Below, piece after piece: positions 25,968 to 34,283 of a stretch of DNA of 64,000 nucleotides (the first letter of the stretch is position 1; every line of letters starts with the position of its first letter). Source of the stretch: Rikenellaceae bacterium. Lineage in GTDB: Bacteria; Bacteroidota; Bacteroidia; Bacteroidales; Rikenellaceae. The position numbers and the translations under genes are program-made. The stretch is taken from assembly GCA_015059685.1 (NCBI GenBank), contig SUZW01000002.1, forward strand, positions 1 through 64,000. Direction: 5' to 3'. A model generated the notes under the pieces. The model was not told where the DNA came from. It ran no database searches and saw nothing but the letters and a program-made list of their open reading frames with translations.

Positions 25968-27266
25968 CTAACCAAACAACGAAGGCGTACTCTCCTCCTC
26001 GGCTTGACTCTTTGTTGTCGTTGTCGTGCTGCCCTTTACCGCTGTAGGCGGGGTGAGGGTTACACCGTGTGCCTTCCATGCCGGTGTGCGCTTCATCGCC
26101 TCGATATCGTCGAAGTTGCGTGATGGGCGACCTATAACATTCGATGTCGGGGCTATAGGGGAGACCTCTCGCTTGAATGGCGCAACCTCAATCTTCTCCT
26201 CCACCACAGGTGATGGGTCGGTCTCGGGGGCCTTGAAGAGGAGTTGCGAGTAGTTGTCGGTCGAGAAACCTGTCGCCACGACAATAACCTCCATATCATT
26301 CTCTCCGAGGTGAGGCTTTACGCTCATACCCCAGATGATATTCGTGTACTTGATGTTGCCATTCTCGTCTTCGCTCTTGGCGTAGTGCTGAACACGGTTG
26401 CGTACACGACGAGCCTCGCTTGTTGTGAGGGCGTCGGATGAGGCTACCGAGATATTTATCAGCACATCTCGTGCGCCCGTAATCGAGGCGTTGCCAAAGA
26501 GTGGCGAGGTGATGATGCGATCGACAACCTTCTCGGCTCTATCTTCGCCCGACTCTGTTGCTACACCCATGATGGCGCATCCCGAGCCTCGCATCACGGT
26601 GCATACATCCGCAAAATCGACATTTACAAGGTTGTTCTTGTGTGTCACAATCTCGGCAATACCCTTCGCAGCAAAGGCCACCACATCGTTGGCTCTGTCA
26701 AAGGAGTTCTGCAACGGCAGGTCGCCATAGAGTTCGTTTATCGCATCGTTGCTCAACACGATAAGCGAATCGACATACTTGCGCAGCTGTTCGATGCCTC
26801 GTCGAGCCTGCTCGGTGCGATGAGGGCCCTCATCCACGGGTGGCGTAGTCACGATAGCCACGGTGAGGATATCCAACTCGTGAGCCAACTCTGCAATTAC
26901 GGGCGCAGCACCCGTACCTGTGCCACCTCCCATTCCGGCCGCCAGGAACAACATCTTGGTCTGGCGTGCTGCAAAGAGTGAGCGCACGGCATCGAGTGAC
27001 TCGGTGGCCTTCTCGGCTCCGGCATTTGCGTTGTTGCCCGCACCCAAGCCATCGCTACCGAGAAGTATGCGGTTCTCCTCCGGGATGTGCAATTTATCTA
27101 AATCATCTTGGTCGGTGTTGCATGCAGCGAGATTTACCCCCTCGATGTTCATCTGCCACATGTGCTCTATGGCGTTGCCTCCGGCACCACCTACACCCAT
27201 CGCCATAATAGGTGTTGATACGCTCTTTATCGACGATATATCGTTTATAATGCTATACTCTGTCAT
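25968..27266 (-). CDS. ftsZ: Cell division protein FtsZ
   Basis: 432 residues. The tubulin-like GTPase domain has AMGVGGAGGNAIEHM at the start, the signature GMGGGTGTGAAPVIAELAH and the T7 synergy loop NVDFADVCTVM. A Ser/Thr/Pro-rich linker carries the conserved tail peptide FDDIEAMKRTPAW, which binds FtsA. It polymerises at mid-cell to organise septum synthesis. It is the last gene of the murG-murC-ftsQ-ftsA-ftsZ run, 3 bp after ftsA. Confidence 0.97.
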   Translation of the reverse strand: MTEYSIINDISSIKSVSTPIMAMGVGGAGGNAIEHMWQMNIEGVNLAACNTDQDDLDKLHIPEENRILLGSDGLGAGNNANAGAEKATESLDAVRSLFAARQTKMLFLAAGMGGGTGTGAAPVIAELAHELDILTVAIVTTPPVDEGPHRTEQARRGIEQLRKYVDSLIVLSNDAINELYGDLPLQNSFDRANDVVAFAAKGIAEIVTHKNNLVNVDFADVCTVMRGSGCAIMGVATESGEDRAEKVVDRIITSPLFGNASITGARDVLINISVASSDALTTSEARRVRNRVQHYAKSEDENGNIKYTNIIWGMSVKPHLGENDMEVIVVATGFSTDNYSQLLFKAPETDPSPVVEEKIEVAPFKREVSPIAPTSNVIGRPSRNFDDIEAMKRTPAWKAHGVTLTPPTAVKGSTTTTTKSQAEEESTPSLFG

Positions 27267-27269
27267 ATC

Positions 27270-28799
27270 CTAAATTTCCTCGTTTCCGTTGAGAATGGTG
27301 TTTACTGTTGAGTTTATGTTCTTGAGCCAACCAAATATACGCCCCTTCTTCTTCGGCTCATTTTGAGGCTCACTTTGAGGCTCGATATCGGTACTCTCCT
27401 TCGCCTTCAAGTCGATAGGCTTCGAGTCTGTCTCCTCATCCTCCTCAATCTTCTCTCTCTCCTCGACCTTTTCTATCGGCTTTACGACCACCTCCTCTTT
27501 TGGTGCGACGAATTTAGGCTCTGCAATAGGAGTCTTTGGAGGATTTGTGAGATCCAACTCACTCTCCTTCACCTCGCCCTCGTGTTTAGATTGTGTAGGA
27601 CTCTTCACCCCGACCAAAGGGGTCTCGGTTGTGAGGCAGGCTGTGCGCTGCGCACCATAGAGTAGGATGCCGATGTTGGCGGCCGACGAGAACTCCGATA
27701 TCATCTCCTTCGATGCCTCGTCTATGCCGTAGATGTGGTTGGCCAAGCGCACCTCCATGCCGAGCTCTCGGGCCAAAAGGCGGTCTATGTCGGAGAGGTA
27801 CGCCGAGGCACCTGTCAAGACTATGCCGCACGGCACCTTCGACGAGAACTTTGCATCTTTGAGCGCCTTGGCTATAACCGAGGCGATATCCTTGAGTCGC
27901 TCACCGATAATTTCGGCTATGTTGCGTTGCAGAATTTGCTTCTTTGCTCTGCCGGCCATCTGCACAGGTGCAGTAAGCTCCTCCGACACCTCCTCGGCTA
28001 TAACCGAGAGGCAACGCTTCTTCAACACCTCGACCTTATCTTTTGGTGCACAGACAAACTCACGCAGGTCGTTGTCGATTGAGGAGGATCCGATAGGGAG
28101 CGACACAAAGTAGCACATACGCCCCTCTCGCACTACGACGATGTCGGTGAGGTCGGCACCGAGGTCAACTATAGCCACGCCCTCCTCCTTCTCGACCTCG
28201 TCGAGAACGACATTCGGGAGCGTTGTCGGGGTTATGCACAACCCCGAGAGTGTCATATCGGCCTTGTGCATGGCTCGCTTTATCGACTCTATCTGTTGTT
28301 TGCTTATGAGCACGAGTAGGTATGTTGCCGAGAGCTTCTGTCCGAATGTGCCGACGGGGTTTTTGACATACTGCCTATCGTCGATGCGGTAGCGCAGTGG
28401 CAGGCGTGCCACAATCTCGTCGTTGCTGCCCGTGGTGACCTTGTCGATGCGCTCGTGCAGGGCTCGCACATCCTCGGCCGTAACGCAGCAACCATCCTTG
28501 TCCTTCACAAAGACATGGTCCTCGTAGCGTACGCAGTATGTATCCTTGCCCGAGATGCCGACATAGGCGGAGTTGAGGCGACGACCCACATACTCCTCGA
28601 GGGCAGTTTTAGCCTTGTGTATGGCATCCCCCAACTCCATGAAGTTGCGCACCATACCATCTTTCACCGTGCCCTCGCTTACAGGAACGACCTCCACGCC
28701 CTTAAGCTCCATCTCGCCATCTTGAGGTTTGACACCTACCGACATCACCACGCTCGATGAGCCGATGTCAATACCGATAACATAATCCTTGTTCTCCAT
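27270..28799 (-). CDS. ftsA: Cell division protein FtsA
   Basis: 509 residues from the ATG at 28799 (MENKDYVIGIDIGSSSVVMS), chosen because it follows the ftsQ stop by 2 bp; longer starts at 28814 and 28862 overlap ftsQ. An actin-like fold with the phosphate-binding start, VAIVDLGADLTDIVVV and GIVLTGASAYLSDID. A long charged linker (about residues 410-480, rich in Glu, Lys and Pro) leads to a C-terminal amphipathic helix (GRIFGWLKNINSTVN) for membrane binding. It tethers FtsZ filaments to the membrane. Confidence 0.95.
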   Translation of the reverse strand: MENKDYVIGIDIGSSSVVMSVGVKPQDGEMELKGVEVVPVSEGTVKDGMVRNFMELGDAIHKAKTALEEYVGRRLNSAYVGISGKDTYCVRYEDHVFVKDKDGCCVTAEDVRALHERIDKVTTGSNDEIVARLPLRYRIDDRQYVKNPVGTFGQKLSATYLLVLISKQQIESIKRAMHKADMTLSGLCITPTTLPNVVLDEVEKEEGVAIVDLGADLTDIVVVREGRMCYFVSLPIGSSSIDNDLREFVCAPKDKVEVLKKRCLSVIAEEVSEELTAPVQMAGRAKKQILQRNIAEIIGERLKDIASVIAKALKDAKFSSKVPCGIVLTGASAYLSDIDRLLARELGMEVRLANHIYGIDEASKEMISEFSSAANIGILLYGAQRTACLTTETPLVGVKSPTQSKHEGEVKESELDLTNPPKTPIAEPKFVAPKEEVVVKPIEKVEEREKIEEDEETDSKPIDLKAKESTDIEPQSEPQNEPKKKGRIFGWLKNINSTVNTILNGNEEI

Positions 28800-28801
28800 C
28801 T

Positions 28802-29896
28802 CTACTCTGTGCATATCACTTGTTTGTTGTATCTTACATCTATACTCTTGTAACGCTCCCATCCGAGGTGTGCGAGCCCCTTGTCGTAGAAGGTGCGCAG
28901 TTTGTCGAGCTTCTCGGTGGCGTTGTCGAGTGTTCCGAAATTGACCACAAAGTCGCCACTGCGAGGTATGAGCAGCAACGATATCGCTCCCAAGGAGGTT
29001 GTGTCGGCCTCCATCTGCACTATCTCGGCACTCCAGAAGTTGTCGCTCTGCACCATCTCGACAAACGACAGCAGTCGCTCGAAGTCGTCGAGTCTGCGAT
29101 GCTCTCGCTCCTGACGAGCGAGAAGTCGGCGTTGCGAGGCCTCCATCCTCTCGACCCTCTGTGCCACCTTGCGTTGCTTACCCTCTATCTCGGCAACCTT
29201 GACCGCTATGCCCTGCTTGCGGAGGGTGTGGCTCTCCTTGCTCTCGAAGATTTTGCGCTTGCGCTGCTTGAGCAGGTCGTTGCGCTCCTTGCGCAGCTCT
29301 CGCTGTTGGCTCTTGACCACACGATACTCGTCGTAGAGCTTCTCGAGTCGCTCCTGCCCTGCCTTCCGGCGGCTGTTGCGTAGCTCCGTGAAGTCACCCT
29401 CGAATGTTGCACTGAAGGGTGGTCGGTATCCACCCGTTATGACCGAGGTGTAGCAGGCCGAGCCCCGAGGTGCACGGAAGATGTAACCTCCGCTTGTTGC
29501 GAAGGAGTCGTACCCCGCAACACGCAGTCGCACGATAGGCTCTCGCTCCGAGATATCTATATGCAGGTTGCCCGAGTAGGTGGTATAGACCCTCGCCTCC
29601 TCGACAAAGCCGTTGCGCTCGAGAAGTCGTGCAATGCCGACAGCATCGACGCTATCGACCTCTCTGTTTTTAATCTTCAGCCCCCCTCGTTTGAGCTGCT
29701 CGTACATACGGGCCGACGAGGTGAGTCGTTGCGTGGCGGTGCTGTCGTTGAACTCTATGACGATGTCGGATATACGCTGCTCGCCACGATGCACCTTCGC
29801 AAGATGCGAGGCATAGAGGATGTAGGCAAGGACTACTCCCCACCCAAAAATCACACCTATCACTCTTAAAATCTTACGCCACATATTTTTAGCCAT
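28802..29896 (-). CDS. ftsQ: Cell division protein FtsQ with a coiled-coil insertion
   Basis: 364 residues, longer than the usual 240-290. It has a short cytoplasmic start, one transmembrane helix (about 10-30), a POTRA domain (about 43-118) and the beta domain up to ITGGYRPPFSATFEGD. A highly charged Arg/Lys/Glu/Gln segment at about 170-275 then interrupts the beta domain and looks like a long helical hairpin or coiled coil, after which SLLLIPRSGDFVVNFG resumes the domain. FtsQ scaffolds septal wall synthesis with FtsL. The start codon lies inside a 7-bp repeat array; Met5 at 29884 is an alternative start. Confidence 0.85.
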   Translation of the reverse strand: MAKNMWRKILRVIGVIFGWGVVLAYILYASHLAKVHRGEQRISDIVIEFNDSTATQRLTSSARMYEQLKRGGLKIKNREVDSVDAVGIARLLERNGFVEEARVYTTYSGNLHIDISEREPIVRLRVAGYDSFATSGGYIFRAPRGSACYTSVITGGYRPPFSATFEGDFTELRNSRRKAGQERLEKLYDEYRVVKSQQRELRKERNDLLKQRKRKIFESKESHTLRKQGIAVKVAEIEGKQRKVAQRVERMEASQRRLLARQEREHRRLDDFERLLSFVEMVQSDNFWSAEIVQMEADTTSLGAISLLLIPRSGDFVVNFGTLDNATEKLDKLRTFYDKGLAHLGWERYKSIDVRYNKQVICTE

Positions 29897-29923
29897 TAGC
29901 TTTTAGCCCTTAGCCATTAGCTT
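29889..29923. repeat. Array of five 7-bp units overlapping the ftsQ start
   Basis: Exactly five units, TTAGCCA TTAGCTT TTAGCCC and then TTAGCCA TTAGCTT. The ftsQ ATG (29896-29894) falls within the first unit, so the codons ATGGCTAA come from the repeat. The unit is the reverse complement of the GCTAATG repeat at 18618-18631. Confidence 0.8.
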
Positions 29924-29956
29924 TTATATATTTTTCTATTTATTCCCATTTATTCA

Positions 29957-30079
29957 AAATCGTCAATGATGAGATTATTTTTGTGCGATGCTAGGCGACA
30001 AAAGCGCAGCATAGTGAGCCTATGTGAGCATTTTGGCGACCGACGCATTCGTGCAAAAAGAACTCATCAGAACGATTTT
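29957..30079. repeat. 123-bp imperfect palindrome between murC and ftsQ
   Basis: Arms TGATGAG (29967-29973) and CTCATCA (30063-30069) continue inward as TTTTTGTGCGATGC versus its diverged complement, through GGCGACAAAAGCGCA, to a tip CATAG-TGAGC-CTATG centred near 30017. The arms also extend outward (AATCGTC with AACGATT). The right arm includes the last codons and stop of murC. As RNA it would form a long hairpin between murC and ftsQ; as DNA it could be a palindromic repeat. Confidence 0.8.
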
Positions 30080-31440
30080 CGTGCAATTACCTCTGCAATA
30101 TCATTGCAGCAAGCATCAATATTGCCTGCTCCGAACGACACTACAACATCGGTCGTCATCTTGCCGATAGTCTGTGCCAACTCCTCACGCTCGACAATAC
30201 GGCACGGCTTGGTTACGAGGATAGCGATAATCTCCGTTGTAATGCCCTCGATAGGCAACTCTCTTGCAGGATATATCGGCAACAACACCACCTCGTCAGC
30301 CTCGTTCAACGCCTCGGCAAACTCCTTGTACAAATCACGGGTACGAGTGTAGAGGTGTGGTTGGAAAATTGCTGTTACCTTACGCTCGGGGAACATCTGC
30401 TTCACCGAAGTTATCGTTGCAGCCAACTCCCGTGGGTGGTGGGCGTAGTCGTCCATATAGACCCCCTTCGAGGTATTCACATAGAACTCGAAGCGACGCT
30501 TCACACCCGAGAACTCTCGCAGAGCCTTACGCAAAGCATCGTGGTCTTTGATATCTCGCTCCACAGCCCAGAGCAGAGCCACCGCAGCCACCGAATTTTC
30601 GATATTCACCCAGCCCGGGATACCGAGCGTGCAACCCTCGATAACGCCTGTCGGTGATACGATGTCGTAGCGATAGTATCCGCCCTCCAACAACTCTACA
30701 TTGCGGGCGTAGAAGTCGCACTCCTCGTTGTAGGAGTAGCGATAGACCGAAATTTTATCGTTCGTAATAGCCACATCGACACCCTTTTTGATAATCAGCA
30801 CACCGCCCTCCTTTATCTGTGCGATAAACTGCGAGAACGCCTCCTTGACCTTCTCGTGAGTGCCGTAGATGTCGAGGTGGTCGGCATCTGCCGAGGTCAC
30901 AACCGCAGCATCGGGATAGAGCTGCAAAAACGAACGGTCGAACTCATCGGCCTCCACCACAAAGCGGTCGCCACAACCCAACACCAAGTTCGAGCCGAAA
31001 TTTTTTGAGATGCCGCCCAAGAATGCCGAGCCCTCGCCCGCAACAGCGTGGTTGAGCCACGCAGTCAAAGTCGAGGTCGAGGTCTTGCCGTGCGTACCCG
31101 ACACCGCCTGCACATACTTACCCTGCGACAAAAGACCCAGCACCTGCGAACGCTTCTTAATCTCGAAGCCCTCCGCACGGAACATCGCCTGCTCCGAGTG
31201 GTCGGCAGGGATTGCGGGGGTATAGATAACAACGGTGCGCTCCTTGTCGAGGAACGCCTCGGGGATAAGCTTCACATTGTCTTCGTAGTGCACCAACGCC
31301 CCCTCCGCCTCCAACTTGCGTGTGAGGTCGGTTGCGGTGCGGTCATATCCTGCCACCTGCCACCCCTCGTGCAAGAAGTAGCGAGCCAAGGCACTCATAC
31401 CTATACCGCCGATACCCAAGAAATAGACCCTATTCTTCAT
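30067..31440 (-). CDS. murC: UDP-N-acetylmuramate--L-alanine ligase
   Basis: 457 residues, the normal MurC length. The N-terminal substrate-binding loop is FLGIGGIGMSALARYF, the ATP-binding loop is SGTHGKTSTSTLTAW, and the C-terminal ligase domain has YMDDYAHHPRELAATI. It adds the first L-alanine to UDP-MurNAc in the cytoplasm. It follows murG by 2 bp; its stop lies within the palindrome at 29957-30079. Confidence 0.96.
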   Translation of the reverse strand: MKNRVYFLGIGGIGMSALARYFLHEGWQVAGYDRTATDLTRKLEAEGALVHYEDNVKLIPEAFLDKERTVVIYTPAIPADHSEQAMFRAEGFEIKKRSQVLGLLSQGKYVQAVSGTHGKTSTSTLTAWLNHAVAGEGSAFLGGISKNFGSNLVLGCGDRFVVEADEFDRSFLQLYPDAAVVTSADADHLDIYGTHEKVKEAFSQFIAQIKEGGVLIIKKGVDVAITNDKISVYRYSYNEECDFYARNVELLEGGYYRYDIVSPTGVIEGCTLGIPGWVNIENSVAAVALLWAVERDIKDHDALRKALREFSGVKRRFEFYVNTSKGVYMDDYAHHPRELAATITSVKQMFPERKVTAIFQPHLYTRTRDLYKEFAEALNEADEVVLLPIYPARELPIEGITTEIIAILVTKPCRIVEREELAQTIGKMTTDVVVSFGAGNIDACCNDIAEVIARKSF

Positions 31441-31442
31441 CG

Positions 31443-32549
31443 CTACTGCTCCTTAATCTGTTTCAACACCTCGTCGGCCACACGCTCCGCAGCATCGGGC
31501 GTTGCCAACTTTGAAATATTCTCCGACAGGGTAGCAAGCAGCTCCTTGTCGCCCACCATTCGCAACGCTGTCGAGATACCGCAGTCGGCAGCCTCGGCAT
31601 CGCTGACCATCTGTGCTGCACCCTTGCTCACCAAAGCCATAGCGTTCTTGGTCTGGTGGTCTTCGGCTACATTTGGCGAAGGGATGAAGAGTGTAGGCTT
31701 CGCTGCCAGGCACAACTCCGACACCGTGCAGGCTCCACTACGAGATACCACGAGGTCGGCAACCTCGTAGGCGTAGTCCATACGGTCGATAAATGGCACA
31801 AGCACGATATTCTTGGTCTTGTAGTGTTCGAAGAACTCGCGCATCTCCTTCTCGTAGAAACGACCAGTCTGCCACAGCACCTGCACCGGAGCCTCGCCAT
31901 CGAGGGTCACAATCCACGACTTCATCATGTTGTTCAGCGTGCGTGTGCCGAGCGAGCCTCCCACAATCATAATTGTAGGCATCGCCTCGCTCAAGCCGTA
32001 ATAGGCGAAGGCCTCCTTGCGCACTGTCTTGCTCTTGTCGAAGGCGGCACGAAGCGGGTTGCCCGTATGCACGATATTGTTGTTGTCGAAGAAACGCTCC
32101 ATATTCTCGTAGGCCACACATACGCTCTTTGCTCGACCTCCGACAATCTTGTTCACGAGGCCTGCGTATGAGTTTTGCTCCTGAATAACCGTAGGGATAC
32201 CCATCATCTGCGCCACGAAGACAATCGGTGCGCTGGCGTAGCCGCCAAATCCCGCCACAACATCGGGCTTAAACTGCTTGATGATGCGTCGAGCCTGCAA
32301 AAGGCTCTTTACAATCTGCACGGGCAGCAGCAGGTTGCGCCAGGTGAGGCGACGCTGCAGGCCCGCAATGTCGAGCCCCTCGATAGTGTAGCCGAGGTTT
32401 GGTACGAGTGTCATCTCCATCTTGCCTTTAGCACCGACAAAGAGCAACTCGACATCGTCACCAAGACGCCTCTTCAACGCCTCGGCAACCGAAACAGCTG
32501 GGTAGATATGGCCACCTGTGCCACCACCCGATAGGATAATTCTCTTCAT
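31443..32549 (-). CDS. murG: UDP-GlcNAc:undecaprenyl-PP-MurNAc-pentapeptide transferase
   Basis: 368 residues from the ATG at 32549 (MKRIILSGGGTGGHIYPAVS); the longer in-frame start at 32588 begins inside the -7 box, so it is excluded. A GT-B glycosyltransferase with the lipid-I loop GGGTGGHIYPA, a second glycine loop GGSLGTRTLN and the donor-site segment SRSGACTVSELCLAAKP. It makes lipid II at the inner membrane. It is the first gene of murG-murC-ftsQ-ftsA-ftsZ, under its own promoter because the gene array at 32690-39165 separates it from ftsW. Confidence 0.95.
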   Translation of the reverse strand: MKRIILSGGGTGGHIYPAVSVAEALKRRLGDDVELLFVGAKGKMEMTLVPNLGYTIEGLDIAGLQRRLTWRNLLLPVQIVKSLLQARRIIKQFKPDVVAGFGGYASAPIVFVAQMMGIPTVIQEQNSYAGLVNKIVGGRAKSVCVAYENMERFFDNNNIVHTGNPLRAAFDKSKTVRKEAFAYYGLSEAMPTIMIVGGSLGTRTLNNMMKSWIVTLDGEAPVQVLWQTGRFYEKEMREFFEHYKTKNIVLVPFIDRMDYAYEVADLVVSRSGACTVSELCLAAKPTLFIPSPNVAEDHQTKNAMALVSKGAAQMVSDAEAADCGISTALRMVGDKELLATLSENISKLATPDAAERVADEVLKQIKEQ

Positions 32550-32587
32550 TTGTATTCTCGATTTTTGGGTACACGCCCAATCAACCA

Positions 32588-32618
32588 CAAAAATAGGGAA
32601 TATTCTCTTAAGTTCAAA
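32588..32618 (-). promoter_or_regulatory. Promoter of the murG-ftsZ operon
   Basis: On the minus strand TTTG (plus 32615-32618), a 19-bp spacer and TATTTTTG (plus 32588-32595) match the phylum consensus exactly. The murG ATG lies 38 bp downstream. This supports the distal half of the split division cluster being an independent operon. Confidence 0.8.
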
Positions 32619-32620
32619 AG

Positions 32621-32655
32621 AAAAACACAGTGAAATTCTAATTTCACTGTGCCTT
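32621..32655 (-). terminator. Terminator of the S1/P1-like gene array
   Basis: A 12-bp inverted repeat (CACAGTGAAATT at 32626-32637 with AATTTCACTGTG at 32640-32651) is followed on the minus strand by TTTTTC. It lies 34 bp after the stop of the last array gene and just upstream of the murG promoter. Confidence 0.85.
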
Positions 32656-32689
32656 TTGTTGTAACTCCCATTCGGAGCCTCGTATCTCT

Positions 32690-33418
32690 CTACTTCAACG
32701 CCTCGTTCAATAACGCTGCCAAGCGATATGCAGCCTTCGCCATAAGGCGGTCGTGGATAAACTCAAACTCGTTCACCTCCTCCTGGCGGAAGATGTGGTT
32801 GTCGGTGAGGTTGCGTGAATAGACCGCACGGCACTCCTTCGCAACATCGGCAGCCCAATCGTTGAGCCCTCCCCGTATATACTCCTCTCGACGAGCACCG
32901 CTGTAGAGGTCGGTATCCTCGGCATAGAGCTCGGGAGTCATAATGCGGTGGCGATAAGAGTAGTAGCTGTTCCACAAGAAACGCCAACCACTCTTCTTGT
33001 AGCGAGCCATTATGCCGTTACGGTTGTTCCAGCGGCTGATGTTGAAATCCCGGTTCGAGAATTCGTTGCCCGCAATGCGGATATTTGCCACGCAGTGTAA
33101 GTCGGCTATAGCCTTGGCCAACAGTGTGATAGCTTCGCTATCCTTGGGGTTTGCCTGCAAGCGAGCCACGCACTCCTCGGCAACGACCAACGCATCGTTT
33201 TTGTCGCTACGCAACGGAGCGTAGTCAGCATCGACACCGAAGGTAAACAGCGTTTTCTCGGCAATATCCTCGCTCAACGCCTGCTTTGCCGTACGAGAGG
33301 CCTCGGCCGAGAGGTGCTTCGATGCAAGGGCTGCGATAGTGGCGTATGTGAGATTGTTCCACGCACCTGCCGAGAGGGTTACCACCAGCAACGACAGAGT
33401 CAATATTATTCGTTTCAT
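32690..33418 (-). CDS. S1/P1 nuclease-like protein, divergent (pair 4, second gene)
   Basis: 242 residues with a signal peptide cut before Trp (LSAGA|WNNLTY). It belongs to the S1/P1 fold by position, length and its DLHCVANIRIAG and LAALLNEALK segments. Numbered from the mature Trp as in nuclease P1, the zinc ligand at 6 is Tyr, ligands equivalent to Asp45, His60 and His116 are missing, and His126 is Asn. The His149/Asp153 region reads RYKKSGWRFLW. Catalysis is therefore unlikely. Last gene of the eight, 6 bp after its canonical neighbour; the shortest and most reduced member. Confidence 0.75.
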   Translation of the reverse strand: MKRIILTLSLLVVTLSAGAWNNLTYATIAALASKHLSAEASRTAKQALSEDIAEKTLFTFGVDADYAPLRSDKNDALVVAEECVARLQANPKDSEAITLLAKAIADLHCVANIRIAGNEFSNRDFNISRWNNRNGIMARYKKSGWRFLWNSYYSYRHRIMTPELYAEDTDLYSGARREEYIRGGLNDWAADVAKECRAVYSRNLTDNHIFRQEEVNEFEFIHDRLMAKAAYRLAALLNEALK

Positions 33419-33424
33419 AGCCTC

Positions 33425-34267
33425 TTACTCCTTGAAAATATCGTTTAGAATATATGCCAAGCGGTAGCCAGCATAGGCAAATTGTTGATAGGTGAGGTCG
33501 GTGAGCTGCTCCAACTGCTTGTCGCTGAGCTTCCTTACATCGGTATCTCGAGGTATCAACTTGTACGAGCGCATAACCTCCTTCGCTATGCCGTCGAGCC
33601 AGTCGTTAGCGTCGCCACGGCATATCTTCTTGCGCTCCTTGGCGTTGTAGCGGTCGGCCACCTTTGCCCAATCGGTGATGTTCCACTTCGGATAGAGGAG
33701 GTCGGTGATGCTATCCCACATACTATGGTATGTGTACTTCTTGCCATTTATCTTCAAACGGTAGCGGTTATATACGCTCGTCTCCTCGTATGTCGGCTTA
33801 TCATCGACAGGGAAGGCAACATGTGCAGGGCAGTGCATATCGCCCATCATGTGTATCAAGGCTCTGATTTGGAAGGCAACGGTCGTGTCGGGCATCTCCT
33901 TGTACGAGGCCTTCAAGCCGTTGTGGAACTCGTTGATACGGTATGCCGCACTCTTGACAACATGGTGCTGGTCGATATATTGGTCACGGAAGTCACCCGT
34001 ATATCTACGCTCGGGATAGGCATAGCCGATATGCCAATGTGCCGTACCCTCGAACCCCTTGCTGTAACGCCAGTTATCCATATAGCACGACTCGTAGGCG
34101 AGGGTGTGGCGGAGGTATTTGTGGCACTTCGCCTTGGCCTCGGGTGTGAGGTGTTGCTCGGCAATGTAGCCGATAACATGGTGTCCAGGGCCACCCCACG
34201 CCATAGCGCTCTCGATGCCCATTGTGGCAACGAGAGCGATGGCTATAATAGTGGTTTTAATCTTCAT
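33425..34267 (-). CDS. S1/P1 nuclease family enzyme (pair 4, first gene)
   Basis: 280 residues from the ATG at 34267; an in-frame GTG lies three codons upstream. The signal peptide ends MGIESAMA, leaving mature Trp1. All zinc ligands of nuclease P1 can be matched: WGGPGHH (Trp1, His6), YMDNW (Asp45), HWHIGY (His60), IHMMGDMHCPAH (His116, Asp120, His126) and YHSMWD (His149, Asp153). Family members cleave single-stranded DNA or RNA or 3'-nucleotides, and some act on phospholipids. Expected in the periplasm or outside; nutrient or nucleotide scavenging is inferred. Confidence 0.85.
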   Translation of the reverse strand: MKIKTTIIAIALVATMGIESAMAWGGPGHHVIGYIAEQHLTPEAKAKCHKYLRHTLAYESCYMDNWRYSKGFEGTAHWHIGYAYPERRYTGDFRDQYIDQHHVVKSAAYRINEFHNGLKASYKEMPDTTVAFQIRALIHMMGDMHCPAHVAFPVDDKPTYEETSVYNRYRLKINGKKYTYHSMWDSITDLLYPKWNITDWAKVADRYNAKERKKICRGDANDWLDGIAKEVMRSYKLIPRDTDVRKLSDKQLEQLTDLTYQQFAYAGYRLAYILNDIFKE

Positions 34268-34283
34268 ATCTCGCACAAAGAGT

